Assembly (NCBI GenBank): GCA_019246455.1
Contig: JAFAQJ010000197.1
Location: forward strand, 1 to 10,138
Source: Pseudolabrys sp.
GTDB lineage: Bacteria > Pseudomonadota > Alphaproteobacteria > Rhizobiales > Xanthobacteraceae
Length of the DNA stretch: 10,138 nt
Reading direction: 5' to 3'
A model generated the notes under the pieces. The model was not told where the DNA came from. It saw only the letters and a program-made list of their open reading frames with translations, and ran no database searches. Of the stretch, positions 1-6,820 are shown one piece after another (position 1 is the first letter of the stretch; each line of letters opens with the position of its first letter). A program made the position numbers and the translations under genes.

Positions 1-1949
1 GCCTCGACGAGCTGAAAGGCGACGCCGCGTGCCATGCCGGTGATGTCGTCCGCGGCGGAGAGCGAGAACAGCTGAGCCAACACCTTCTCGATATACGTCT
101 TGAGCCAGACGTCGAGCCGGTTCTGCACCAGCTCGCGGGCCGGCCCGGTCAGATGCTCATCGGCGACGATGCGCACACGCGGGCGCAAGGTGTCGTCACC
201 GGCAACCAGCTTGCCGACTGCCTCGCCGCTCCAACGGATCATGCCATCGTTCGCAAGGACGATTTGTTCGTTCGGCGCCTGCGACAGTTTGGTGGCGCGC
301 GCTTCGATCTCACCGGCCAACGCCTTCTGACCTGCGGCGTTGAGCGCACGCGCCTCCGACGATCCGGCCGCCGCCGCGTCCGGCGCGAACATGAAGCCGT
401 CGAGACGGCCAATGACATGGCCCTCGACAGTGACTTCACCTGATTTTCCGATTTCCGTTTCCAATACCGTGTTCTCTCGCAACCGCCGCATCAACACGCT
501 GGTGCGGCGGTCGACGAATCGTTCTGACAGACGTTCATGAAGCGCGTCCGACAATTTGTCTTCGACCGCTCGCGTGACGTCCTGCCAGTGCTCGGGATCG
601 GCGAGCCAATCCGGCCGGTTAGCCACGAAAGTCCAGGTCCTGACATGCGCAATCCGGTTTGAAAGGGTGTCGATGTCGCCGTCGGTTCGGTCGGCATGAG
701 CCACCTGACGAGCGAACCAATCGACTGGGATATTACCGTCTCGCATCAGGAATCCATAGAGGGTAACGGCCAGTTCGGCGTGAGTAGCTGGCGCGATCTT
801 GCGGTAATCAGGAACCTGGCAGACCTCCCATAATCGCTCGATCGCCGGAGTGCCTTTCGCCAATGCGCGCACGTCTTCGTCACGCGCCGCGTGATCGAGC
901 ACTTGGATGTCCTCGGCAATCGGCGCGCGCGTCAGCCCTTGCTCGCGCGGCAGCATTGCGAGCGAGGCCTGCAGCGCGCCGATCGAAGAAAAATCGAGAT
1001 CGGTGTTGCGCCATTGCAGCATGCGCACCGGCTCGAAAACGTGGCTTTCCAGCGCCTGGACCAGTTCGGGATCGAACGGATCGCAGCGTCCGGTCACGCC
1101 AAAGGTGCCGTCGCGGGTCGCACGGCCGGCACGGCCGGCGATTTGCGCCAGTTCCGCCGGGTTGAGCTTGCGGAACTGGTAGCCGTCGAACTTACGGTCG
1201 GAGGCGAAGGCGACGTGATCGACGTCGAGGTTGAGCCCCATGCCAATCGCATCGGTAGCGACCAGGTAATCGACGTCACCCGACTGATAGAGCGCGACCT
1301 GCGCGTTGCGCGTGCGCGGCGACAGCGCGCCGAGCACGACCGCCGCACCGCCGCGCTGGCGGCGGATCAATTCGCCGATCGCGTACACTTCTTCGGCCGA
1401 GAACGCGACGATCGCCGATCGGCTCGGCAAGCGGGTGATCTTCTTCTCGCCGGCATACGTGAGCATCGACAGGCGCGGACGGCTAACAATATGCGCGCCG
1501 GGCAACAGCTTTTCGACCATTGGTCGCATGGTTGCGGCGCCCAGCACCAGGGTTTCCTCGCGGGCGCGGCGATTGAGCATGCGGTCGGTGAAAACGTGGC
1601 CGCGTTCGAGATCGGCGCCGAGCTGCACTTCGTCGATGGCGAGGAACGCCACGTCGAGATCGCGCGGCATCGCCTCGACGGTGCAGACCCAATAACGCGG
1701 ATTGTTCGGCTTGATCTTCTCTTCGCCGGTGATCAGCGCCACGGCGTCGTTGCCGGCCCGGTCGGCGACCTTGTTGTAGACCTCGCGGGCGAGCAGCCGC
1801 AGCGGCAGGCCGATCATGCCCGATGAATGGGCCAGCATCCGCTCGATGGCGAGGTGGGTCTTGCCGGTATTGGTCGGCCCGAGCACGGCGGTGACGCCGG
1901 CGCCACGCGCCCGGGCGTCTCTACTCGAGGATGAGGGGGAAACAGGCAT
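1..1949 (-). CDS. Suv3-like ATP-dependent (DExH/DEVQ) helicase, C-terminus cut by window edge
   Basis: An open frame of 649 codons runs from ATG 1949 to base 3 without a stop, so the 3' end lies left of the window. Near the N-terminus is Walker A GPTNTGKT (residues 24-31), then motif II DEVQ (106-109) and, at 269-276, motif VI QIAGRAGR. This GPTN-type P-loop with DEVQ and QxxGRxGR is the signature of the Suv3/Mgps2 branch of superfamily 2, the relatives of the mitochondrial RNA helicase SUV3. The two RecA lobes fill about residues 19-330, and the rest is the helical Suv3-type region. By family it should unwind RNA or RNA-DNA duplexes using ATP in the cytoplasm; the substrate in bacteria is not known to me. 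Alphaproteobacterial members are often near 1000 residues or more with a basic tail, so about a third may be missing. AAGG lies 5-6 bases before the ATG. No degradosome partner gene is visible beside it. Confidence 0.9.
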   Translation of the reverse strand, partial: MPVSPSSSSRDARARGAGVTAVLGPTNTGKTHLAIERMLAHSSGMIGLPLRLLAREVYNKVADRAGNDAVALITGEEKIKPNNPRYWVCTVEAMPRDLDVAFLAIDEVQLGADLERGHVFTDRMLNRRAREETLVLGAATMRPMVEKLLPGAHIVSRPRLSMLTYAGEKKITRLPSRSAIVAFSAEEVYAIGELIRRQRGGAAVVLGALSPRTRNAQVALYQSGDVDYLVATDAIGMGLNLDVDHVAFASDRKFDGYQFRKLNPAELAQIAGRAGRATRDGTFGVTGRCDPFDPELVQALESHVFEPVRMLQWRNTDLDFSSIGALQASLAMLPREQGLTRAPIAEDIQVLDHAARDEDVRALAKGTPAIERLWEVCQVPDYRKIAPATHAELAVTLYGFLMRDGNIPVDWFARQVAHADRTDGDIDTLSNRIAHVRTWTFVANRPDWLADPEHWQDVTRAVEDKLSDALHERLSERFVDRRTSVLMRRLRENTVLETEIGKSGEVTVEGHVIGRLDGFMFAPDAAAAGSSEARALNAAGQKALAGEIEARATKLSQAPNEQIVLANDGMIRWSGEAVGKLVAGDDTLRPRVRIVADEHLTGPARELVQNRLDVWLKTYIEKVLAQLFSLSAADDITGMARGVAFQLVE

Positions 1950-1980
1950 AAGCCTTGAGACGTCTTGAACGATTTCTGTA

Positions 1981-1991
1981 TCACAATGTGA
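1981..1991. promoter_or_regulatory. 11-base perfect dyad TCACAATGTGA upstream of the helicase
   Basis: TCACA and TGTGA flank a single central base, 32 bases before the helicase ATG. It has the symmetry of a small operator half-turn, but the half-sites are inverted compared with the CRP/FNR-type arrangement (TGTGA then TCACA), so I do not assign a regulator. A second inverted repeat, CTGGCC (1995-2000) with GGCCAG (2013-2018), follows directly and could form a hairpin in the helicase leader. Confidence 0.3.
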
Positions 1992-2053
1992 CGGCTGGCC
2001 ACCCGCCAACGCGGCCAGTGACCGACTTTGCATTAACAACCAGAACGAGTCTG

Positions 2054-2102
2054 GAACGAACAGCGCCCGAATCACTGACTCGCGCGCTGTATAGATTCGT
2101 TC
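2054..2102. repeat. 49-base imperfect hairpin with a 6-base bulge
   Basis: GAACGAACAGCGC (2054-2066) pairs with GCGCTG (2084-2089) and TTCGTTC (2096-2102). This makes 13 base pairs interrupted by one bulge, TATAGA (2090-2095, plus strand). Inside, one mismatch (2067/2083) is followed by three more pairs (CGA with TCG) and a 9-base loop. No T-run follows on either strand, so it does not look like an intrinsic terminator. It lies 105-153 bases ahead of the helicase ATG and about 140 bases after the DUF3108 stop, so it could be a leader structure, an mRNA 3' stabiliser or part of a small RNA. Confidence 0.5.
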
Positions 2103-2240
2103 ACGGCGATATCTAGAATGCCTCCAGCATCCCTCCACCAGATCGGGTAGGCCGTGTTCGATTCATTGGCGGTTTCGACCTCCAGTTATTAATGGCACGC
2201 CGGATTGCAATGCGCGCGGGGAGTCAAGCTCCGAATCGGC

Positions 2241-3071
2241 CTATTGCGTCTTGGCCGCTTTGCGCGGTGGCTGGGCCGTGACCACGAATTGGTCGGCTTC
2301 GAGCTTGCCGAGCCCAATCGGCGTCGGAACCTGGAAACGATAGGGCGCGAGGAAGCGCGTTCCTGAGATCGGCGCGAGCCACACTTCCATGTCCTGGCTC
2401 GCAGCGAGATGCTTGATCGCCGCGCGGCTCGGCACATGTCCGGCGACTGGCGTGAAATAGACCGCGCAAACCACCACGGGCCCGACGTAACCGCGGTCGG
2501 ATTTCACCTTGTCCATGCGTTTGAAGGCGAGCTTGAGGTCATAGCGCAGCCGGCCGTCAAAGATCGAAGCCGAGCGCGCGCACGCTTCAGACGTCACCAG
2601 TTCGCCAGTGCCCGCGACGCGGACCAGCGATGCCGTCATCGGGTCGACGATGCCCTGTTTCATTGCCTCGGAGACGGGAACGCGCTCCGGGTCGGGATCG
2701 GTCGGCGGATTGACGCGAATATCCTTGGCGACGCCGTTAACCACCGCGAGCGCGATCTCATCGGTCTTGTGCGAAGTCTTGACCGTGGTGCTGTAGGTCG
2801 AGGTGCCGTTGAAATTGCCTTGGCCCGAACTGCTACCCTGCCCACCGCTGATGATCTTGATGAGGCCCGTCGCCGCGCCGCTCGCGGTTGCAGAATAGCC
2901 GCTGTCGTCGACGTCGATGACCCAGCTTCCTTTGCCGATCGGCAGGCCGGAGAGATAGGCGGTGTATTCCGCGTCGAGTCGAGTTTGCGCGTGCGCGCCC
3001 GGCGCCCACGCTCCGGCGCCCGCCAACACGACAGCCGCCGCGATCAGCTGACGATGCATCGATGAACACAC
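2241..3071 (-). CDS. Exported DUF3108-family protein
   Basis: This 276-residue protein opens with a clear Sec signal peptide: a basic start (HRQ), a hydrophobic stretch LIAAAVVLAGAGAWA and an AHA-Q cleavage site near residues 26-29. The mature part has the pattern of DUF3108 proteins: LDAEYTAYLSGLPIGKGSW near the mature N-terminus, a mid-protein block about lipid- or envelope-like beta strands with YDLKLAFKRMDKV, and a C-terminal PYRFQVPTPIGLGKLEADQF. It is therefore a periplasmic protein of unknown role, predicted mostly beta. A Gly/Ser-rich stretch near residue 75-88 (GGQGSSSGQGNFNG) is probably a flexible loop. The frame begins at GTG 3071, with AAGGGA 10 bases upstream; ATG 3059 gives a more usual signal peptide length but lacks a nearby ribosome site. 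It is divergent from rpmB and upstream of the helicase, an arrangement I recall from related rhizobia. Confidence 0.85.
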   Translation of the reverse strand: MCSSMHRQLIAAAVVLAGAGAWAPGAHAQTRLDAEYTAYLSGLPIGKGSWVIDVDDSGYSATASGAATGLIKIISGGQGSSSGQGNFNGTSTYSTTVKTSHKTDEIALAVVNGVAKDIRVNPPTDPDPERVPVSEAMKQGIVDPMTASLVRVAGTGELVTSEACARSASIFDGRLRYDLKLAFKRMDKVKSDRGYVGPVVVCAVYFTPVAGHVPSRAAIKHLAASQDMEVWLAPISGTRFLAPYRFQVPTPIGLGKLEADQFVVTAQPPRKAAKTQ

Positions 3072-3101
3072 GGTAGAGACGTCCCTTTGGCGCCGCGCAC
3101 G

Positions 3102-3132
3102 ACTATATCCGGCGGCCTGAAAGGCAGCACAA
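3102..3132 (-). promoter_or_regulatory. Candidate promoter of the DUF3108 gene
   Basis: On the minus strand TTGTGC (3132-3127) is followed 17 bases later by GATATA (3109-3104), which overlaps TATAGT (3107-3102). Transcription would begin near 3096, leaving a leader of about 25 bases that contains the AAGGGA ribosome site. The -10 is good; the -35 matches only its TTG. Confidence 0.4.
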
Positions 3133-3139
3133 GGCCGCC
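3111..3139. repeat. 8-base perfect inverted repeat over the DUF3108 promoter
   Basis: GGCGGCCT (3111-3118) and AGGCCGCC (3132-3139) are exact reverse complements with a 13-base spacer. The arms flank the proposed -35 of the DUF3108 gene, with a centre-to-centre distance of 21 bases (two helical turns), as expected for a dimeric repressor site. It could instead be a chance GC-rich dyad. Confidence 0.4.
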
Positions 3140-3214
3140 TGTGGGCCGTTTACCCTTCGTCCTTCGGCGCGGAATACGCCAATTCTGTGATGAACTCCCC
3201 GCGCCGGCCGCTGC

Positions 3215-3243
3215 TTGACGCCTCAAGCCCTCATCTCTATACG
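3215..3243 (+). promoter_or_regulatory. Sigma70-type promoter of rpmB
   Basis: TTGACG (3215-3220), preceded by C as in many alphaproteobacterial -35 boxes, is followed by exactly 17 bases and TATACG (3238-3243). Transcription should begin near 3250, leaving a leader of about 68 bases before rpmB. This is the best housekeeping promoter in the window and fits a highly expressed ribosomal protein gene. Confidence 0.6.
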
Positions 3244-3277
3244 TCCGCGGTCTTCAACGACCTTTTTGCAAGTTGAC

Positions 3278-3294
3278 GGGCGCCGGTGGCGCCC
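3278..3294 (+). promoter_or_regulatory. Leader hairpin between the rpmB promoter and start codon
   Basis: GGGCGCC and GGCGCCC are perfect complements around a 3-base loop, followed by TTGTTT. The stem is all G-C. It ends 10 bases before the ribosome site GAGGA (3305-3309). The short T-rich tail resembles a weak terminator, so it could act as an attenuator or as a structured site for translational control; it could also just shield the leader. Confidence 0.5.
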
Positions 3295-3317
3295 TTGTTT
3301 GATCGAGGACCAAGCTC

Positions 3318-3602
3318 ATGTCGTGGCGCTGTGATTTGACCGGAAAAGGCCCGCTCGTCGGCCACAAGGTCAGCCACTCCAACATCAAGACCAAGCGTCG
3401 GTTCATGCCGAACCTGCAGAACGTCACGCTGATCTCGGACACGCTCGGCCGCAGCGTGCGCGTGCGCGCCTCGACCAACGCGCTCAAGACGGTCGATCAC
3501 CGTGGCGGCCTCGACGCCTTCCTGCTCAAGGCCAAAGACGCCGACCTCGCCCCCAAGTTGGTCGAGCTCAAACGCCAGATCGTCAAGAAGAAGGCGGGCT
3601 GA
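3318..3602 (+). CDS. rpmB: 50S ribosomal protein L28
   Basis: This 94-residue protein is L28, a component of the large ribosomal subunit bound to 23S rRNA. The family hallmarks are all present: [18 protein letters not shown] near the start, then [14 protein letters not shown], and [14 protein letters not shown] near residue 55-72. The length is normal for the rhizobial form, which is longer than the roughly 78-residue enterobacterial one because of a C-terminal extension (residues 75-94, basic). There is one cysteine (residue 5), so this is not the zinc-binding four-cysteine version. The ribosome site GAGGA sits 8 bases before the ATG. The gene is monocistronic or read on into the small secreted protein; the usual partner rpmG is absent, as is common in alphaproteobacteria. 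Confidence 0.97.
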   Translation: MSWRCDLTGKGPLVGHKVSHSNIKTKRRFMPNLQNVTLISDTLGRSVRVRASTNALKTVDHRGGLDAFLLKAKDADLAPKLVELKRQIVKKKAG

Positions 3603-3623
3603 TCCGCCGCCTCCAATTGCGCG

Positions 3624-3637
3624 CGCCCAACCGGGCG
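3624..3637 (+). terminator. Weak hairpin after rpmB, possible terminator
   Basis: CGCCC and GGGCG pair around the loop AACC, 21 bases after the rpmB stop, followed by TTGT. The stem is short and the T-run poor, so termination would be partial; read-through into the next gene is plausible. Confidence 0.3.
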
Positions 3638-3674
3638 TTGTAGCCTTTCGGAGTTACCCCGGGAGGAAGCGACC

Positions 3675-3869
3675 ATGCGTACGATTATCGCTATTCAGCT
3701 TGCCGCAGCGATGCTTTTCGCCACGAGCTTTTCGGCCAGCGCGCAGAAATCAAATCCAAGCTGCAATCAGGACGCCTGTGTCGCGAGCTGCGCCAAGGCC
3801 GGTGGCCAGGGACGGTTCTGCCCACAATACTGCCAAAAGAAGATTCGCGAAAACAAAGCCTGCAAGTAG
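3675..3869 (+). CDS. Small secreted six-cysteine protein with twin CX3C motif
   Basis: The 64-residue product starts with a textbook signal peptide: MRTIIAIQLAAAMLFATSF and cleavage after SASA near residue 23. The mature part of about 40 residues holds six cysteines spaced C-X4-C-X3-C-X9-C-X3-C-X9-C, and is basic at the C-terminus. The central CX3C-X9-CX3C is the layout of helical hairpins locked by two disulfides (as in plant alpha-hairpinins and mitochondrial twin-CX3C proteins), so a disulfide-bonded periplasmic or extracellular mini-protein is likely. That resemblance is to a fold pattern, not evidence of homology. The start is well supported by GGGAGGAA (3661-3668), 6 bases from the ATG, one of the strongest ribosome sites here. 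I do not recognise the family and assign no function. Its stop TAG (3867-3869) abuts the stop of the convergent gene. Confidence 0.8.
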   Translation: MRTIIAIQLAAAMLFATSFSASAQKSNPSCNQDACVASCAKAGGQGRFCPQYCQKKIRENKACK

Positions 3870-4901
3870 CTACTCGCCGATCAGCGCGAACTGCAGCAGC
3901 AGATTGCGCTGCACAGCCGAGAAATTGTCGTCCGAAATCAGCGTCAGGATTGTTTCGCCGCGCGCGTTCTTATGAATGCCGAGGCCTTCCATGTTGTCGA
4001 TCTGGTAGCCTATATCGGCTTCCATCAGGATCGGGCCGTCGACCGGCGCGCCTTTCGTGAAGCTCGCCACTGCGAGCTTGCGGATGCGGATCGCGACGCC
4101 GCGCGCCGGCGAATAACGCCGTTCGAGCAGCAGCATCGTGGCCGGCGACAACATTGCGCAATCGCTGACGTCATAGTCGTCGCTGCGTTTGACCGAGAAG
4201 CGCTGCACCGATGAGCCGTTCAGGAGATACGACCGATGGTTGCCCTGCGCGTCGAGACTGCGCTCAGTGATCACAACCAGAGTGTTGTCGGGCAGCACGG
4301 CGATGCATTCGAGGCTCTTGTTGAACGTGAAGCTCTTGAAGTCGTCGGGCACAGGGATCGGGATACCACGGGCCGCGACCCCGTCACGCTTGAAATCGAA
4401 ACGCACGATCTGCTCGACGCGCTCGATGCCAACGTAAAGCATCCCATTCGCATCCTGCGCTAACGCCTCGAGGTCGAACCAACCCTTGGCCGCGAGCGGC
4501 GTACCATCGGGTCCCAGCACCGGTGCGATTTCAAGATCGCTGATCACGGCCGGCTCGCCGCCATCGCCATAGCTGATGTGGCCGGTCAGCCACGAGCCGT
4601 TATCTGTGACCGCAATGAAATTCTCCCCGTCCGGCTTCATCAGCAGCCCGGAGATGCCGCCGAACGCCGGATGTGGCGAGGTCAGCTCCAAGCCGCCGCG
4701 AAATTCGAGCGCGCCGAAGCGCACCCGATTCGGATCGCGCAGGTCGAAGCTGCTGATCGGCGCGGCTTGAACCGCGATTCGGGCCGGCTCTTTGGCGTAG
4801 CGAACATCTTCCGCGAACGACCAGGTCGCCGCCACCGCCAAGACGACCAGCGCACCGGCAATCGCAATGCGATAGCGGGCGATGACGGCGCGCATGGTCA
4901 C
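3870..4901 (-). CDS. Exported esterase-like/phytase-like family protein
   Basis: The 343-residue protein starts with a basic segment and one hydrophobic stretch (about residues 11-29, [19 protein letters not shown]), read as a signal peptide with cleavage near FA-ED or as an anchor. The rest resembles the family named esterase-like activity of phytase (PF13449): [23 protein letters not shown] near residues 80-102, [22 protein letters not shown] near 140-161, [13 protein letters not shown] near 194, and [25 protein letters not shown] close to the end. These are repeats of a beta-propeller-like fold. The substrate is not known. Translation may begin at GTG 4901, overlapping the cobT stop in GTGA, or at ATG 4895, two bases after that stop; there is no good ribosome site, so coupling to cobT is likely. 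It is the last gene of the cobS-cobT operon, but nothing in it points to B12 synthesis. Confidence 0.85.
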   Translation of the reverse strand: MTMRAVIARYRIAIAGALVVLAVAATWSFAEDVRYAKEPARIAVQAAPISSFDLRDPNRVRFGALEFRGGLELTSPHPAFGGISGLLMKPDGENFIAVTDNGSWLTGHISYGDGGEPAVISDLEIAPVLGPDGTPLAAKGWFDLEALAQDANGMLYVGIERVEQIVRFDFKRDGVAARGIPIPVPDDFKSFTFNKSLECIAVLPDNTLVVITERSLDAQGNHRSYLLNGSSVQRFSVKRSDDYDVSDCAMLSPATMLLLERRYSPARGVAIRIRKLAVASFTKGAPVDGPILMEADIGYQIDNMEGLGIHKNARGETILTLISDDNFSAVQRNLLLQFALIGE

Positions 4902-6793
4902 GCGACGCGGCGGCGCACGCGTGGCTGCGGCGCGTCGGCTTTTTGCGCGTGCTCCTCGAACAGCTCGGCGAGCTTCTCGGTCATCGCGCCGCCGAGTTCC
5001 TCGGCATCGACGATAGTCACCGCACGGCGGTAGTAGCGTGTCACGTCATGACCGATGCCGATCGCAATCAATTCGACCGGCGAGCGGGTCTCGATCTCCT
5101 CGATCACCCAACGCAGATGCCGCTCGAGATAGTTGCCGGGATTGACCGACAGCGTCGAGTCATCGACCGGCGCGCCGTCCGAGATCATCATCAGGATGCG
5201 GCGCTGTTCGGCGCGCGCCAACAGACGCTTGTGCGCCCAATCGAGTGCCTCGCCGTCGATGTTTTCCTTGAGTAGACCCTCGCGCATCATCAAACCGAGA
5301 TTCTTGCGCGCACGCCGCCACGGCGCGTCGGCCGACTTGTAGATGATGTGGCGCAGGTCGTTGAGCCGACCCGGATTTGCCGGCTTGCCGGCCGCTAGCC
5401 AGTGCTCGCGCGATTGGCCGCCTTTCCAGGCGCGCGTGGTGAAGCCTAGAATCTCGACCTTGACGCCGCAGCGCTCGAGCGTTCGAGCGAGAATATCAGC
5501 GCAGGTCGCCGCGACCGTGATCGGGCGCCCGCGCATCGATCCGGAGTTGTCCAGCAGCAGCGTCACCACTGTGTCGCGGAATTGCATGTCCTTCTCCTGC
5601 TTGAAGGACAAAGGATGCATCGGATCCATGATGATGCGCTGCAGGCGAGAACTATCGAGCTGGCCCTCTTCGAGGTCGAATTCCCACGAGCGGTTCTGTT
5701 GGGCCATCAAGCGACGCTGCAGGCGGTTGGCAAGCCGCGCCACCACGCCCTGCAGACTGGACAGCTGCTTGTCGAGATAGCCGCGCAGCCGATCGAGCTC
5801 TTCCGGCTCGCACAATTCCTCGGCTTCGACTGTCTCGTCGAACTTGGTGACAAAGGCTTTGTAGTCGGGACCACGCGGCGCATTGTGACCCGGACGCGGG
5901 CGCTGCGGCTCGCCGGGCGTCTCGCTGTCACCCATGTCGCTGTCGTCGGCCATGTCGGCGGTCGGGGATTCCGCTGCTTCGGCGGATTCGTCGGGCAGTT
6001 CCTCGGCGCTGACCTGGCTGTCCTCCATCATGGACTGCTGGTCGTCGGCCTCGCCGGCTTCCCCGTCATCGCCGGTCTCCTGTTTCTTCTGCTCTTCCTC
6101 GCCTTCGTCCTCGTCTTCCTCCTCGCTCGAACGGTCCTCGCCCATTTCGAGGGATTCCAGCAATTCGTGAACGGCGTCGCCGAATTGACGCTGGTCGTCG
6201 ATCAGATCGTCGAGCCGATCGAGATCGCGTCCGGCGCGGCTCTCGATCAAAGGCCGCCACAGGTCGACCATGCGTTTCGCCGGCGGCGGCGGCGCCATAC
6301 CGGTCAAACGTTCGCGCACCATCAATGCGAGCGCATCCTCGATCGGCGCGTCAGCGCGCTCGCTGATGTCCTCGAATTTACCGCGATGATATTTGTCGTC
6401 GAGCATCGCGGTGATGTTCTGTCCGACGCCTTCCATGCGCCGCGAACCGATCGCCTCGACACGGGCCTGCTCAACCGCCTCGAACACCGCACGCGCCTGT
6501 TGTCCGCCCGGCTGCAGACGGCGATGCACCGCCGGATCGTGGCAGGCAAGCCGCAGCGCAATCGAATCGGCGTGGCCGCGCACGATCGCCGCTTCGGCTT
6601 TACTCAATTTGCGCGCCGGTTCGGGCAGCCGCACCTTGCCGCCGACGAGCCCCGGACGCTCGGCGGCGAAGCCGACCTCGAGTTCGTGCTTCTTGGCGAT
6701 CGCGCGCAGGCATCCCGTGACCGCGCGCTTGAACGGCTCGGTCGGGGATTCCTTCTGCGAGATCTTTGAGCCCTTAATGTTCGACGACGCCAT
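4898..6793 (-). CDS. cobT: Aerobic cobaltochelatase subunit CobT
   Basis: CobT is a subunit of the ATP-dependent CobN-CobS-CobT chelatase that inserts cobalt into hydrogenobyrinic acid a,c-diamide in the aerobic B12 pathway, in the cytoplasm. The 631-residue length is typical. The N-terminal half is the CobT family domain; then comes a very acidic linker (about residues 218-305, with [14 protein letters not shown] and runs of D and E) and a C-terminal von Willebrand A domain with a metal-ion site DNSGSMRG beginning at residue 415 and a supporting SDGAPVDD further on (near residue 530). By family the acidic linker and VWA domain work with the AAA+ ring of CobS, as in the BchD-BchI pair of magnesium chelatase. 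The gene starts 27 bases after the cobS stop, preceded by AGGG close to the ATG. Its stop overlaps the next gene. No key residue appears missing. Confidence 0.95.
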   Translation of the reverse strand: MASSNIKGSKISQKESPTEPFKRAVTGCLRAIAKKHELEVGFAAERPGLVGGKVRLPEPARKLSKAEAAIVRGHADSIALRLACHDPAVHRRLQPGGQQARAVFEAVEQARVEAIGSRRMEGVGQNITAMLDDKYHRGKFEDISERADAPIEDALALMVRERLTGMAPPPPAKRMVDLWRPLIESRAGRDLDRLDDLIDDQRQFGDAVHELLESLEMGEDRSSEEEDEDEGEEEQKKQETGDDGEAGEADDQQSMMEDSQVSAEELPDESAEAAESPTADMADDSDMGDSETPGEPQRPRPGHNAPRGPDYKAFVTKFDETVEAEELCEPEELDRLRGYLDKQLSSLQGVVARLANRLQRRLMAQQNRSWEFDLEEGQLDSSRLQRIIMDPMHPLSFKQEKDMQFRDTVVTLLLDNSGSMRGRPITVAATCADILARTLERCGVKVEILGFTTRAWKGGQSREHWLAAGKPANPGRLNDLRHIIYKSADAPWRRARKNLGLMMREGLLKENIDGEALDWAHKRLLARAEQRRILMMISDGAPVDDSTLSVNPGNYLERHLRWVIEEIETRSPVELIAIGIGHDVTRYYRRAVTIVDAEELGGAMTEKLAELFEEHAQKADAPQPRVRRRVA

Positions 6794-6820
6794 CGCCCTA
6801 CTCTTTCGGTGCGACCACGA

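Larger units (their letters stand above)
1950..2240. other. Intergenic gap between helicase and DUF3108 gene, rich in inverted repeats
   Basis: These 291 bases hold no convincing gene. Reading leftwards they are the downstream region of the DUF3108 gene and the upstream leader of the helicase, both on the minus strand. Several inverted repeats are packed into 1981-2102 and are listed separately. I found no clear -35/-10 pair for the helicase; TATACA on the minus strand at 2093-2088 has no partner -35. The helicase may be co-transcribed with the DUF3108 gene or have its own weak promoter here. Confidence 0.6.

Noticed and set aside
891..1826. Open frame of 311 codons on the plus strand opposite the helicase
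   Set aside because: It lies antisense to the helicase, whose motifs are intact; the composition is that of a reverse-strand shadow.
2061..2099. H-type pseudoknot formed by CAGCGC/GCGCTG and CGAATC/GATTCG
   Set aside because: The connecting loops (one base across a six-pair stem) are too short for a relaxed pseudoknot; the simple bulged hairpin explains the pairing better.
2113..2166. A 17-codon reading frame on the minus strand in the helicase/DUF3108 gap, preceded by GGAGG (2183-2179)
   Set aside because: The spacing from GGAGG to the ATG is 12 bases, too long for a good start, and a frame this short is expected by chance. Not listed as a gene.
3273..3301. TTGACG at 3273-3278 as an alternative rpmB promoter
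   Set aside because: No -10 of quality lies 16-18 bases downstream; the pair at 3215-3243 is much better.
5582..6769. Long open frame (395 codons) on the plus strand opposite cobT
   Set aside because: It is a shadow of the strongly supported cobT frame, caused by high GC at the third codon position, with no domain resemblance or ribosome site.
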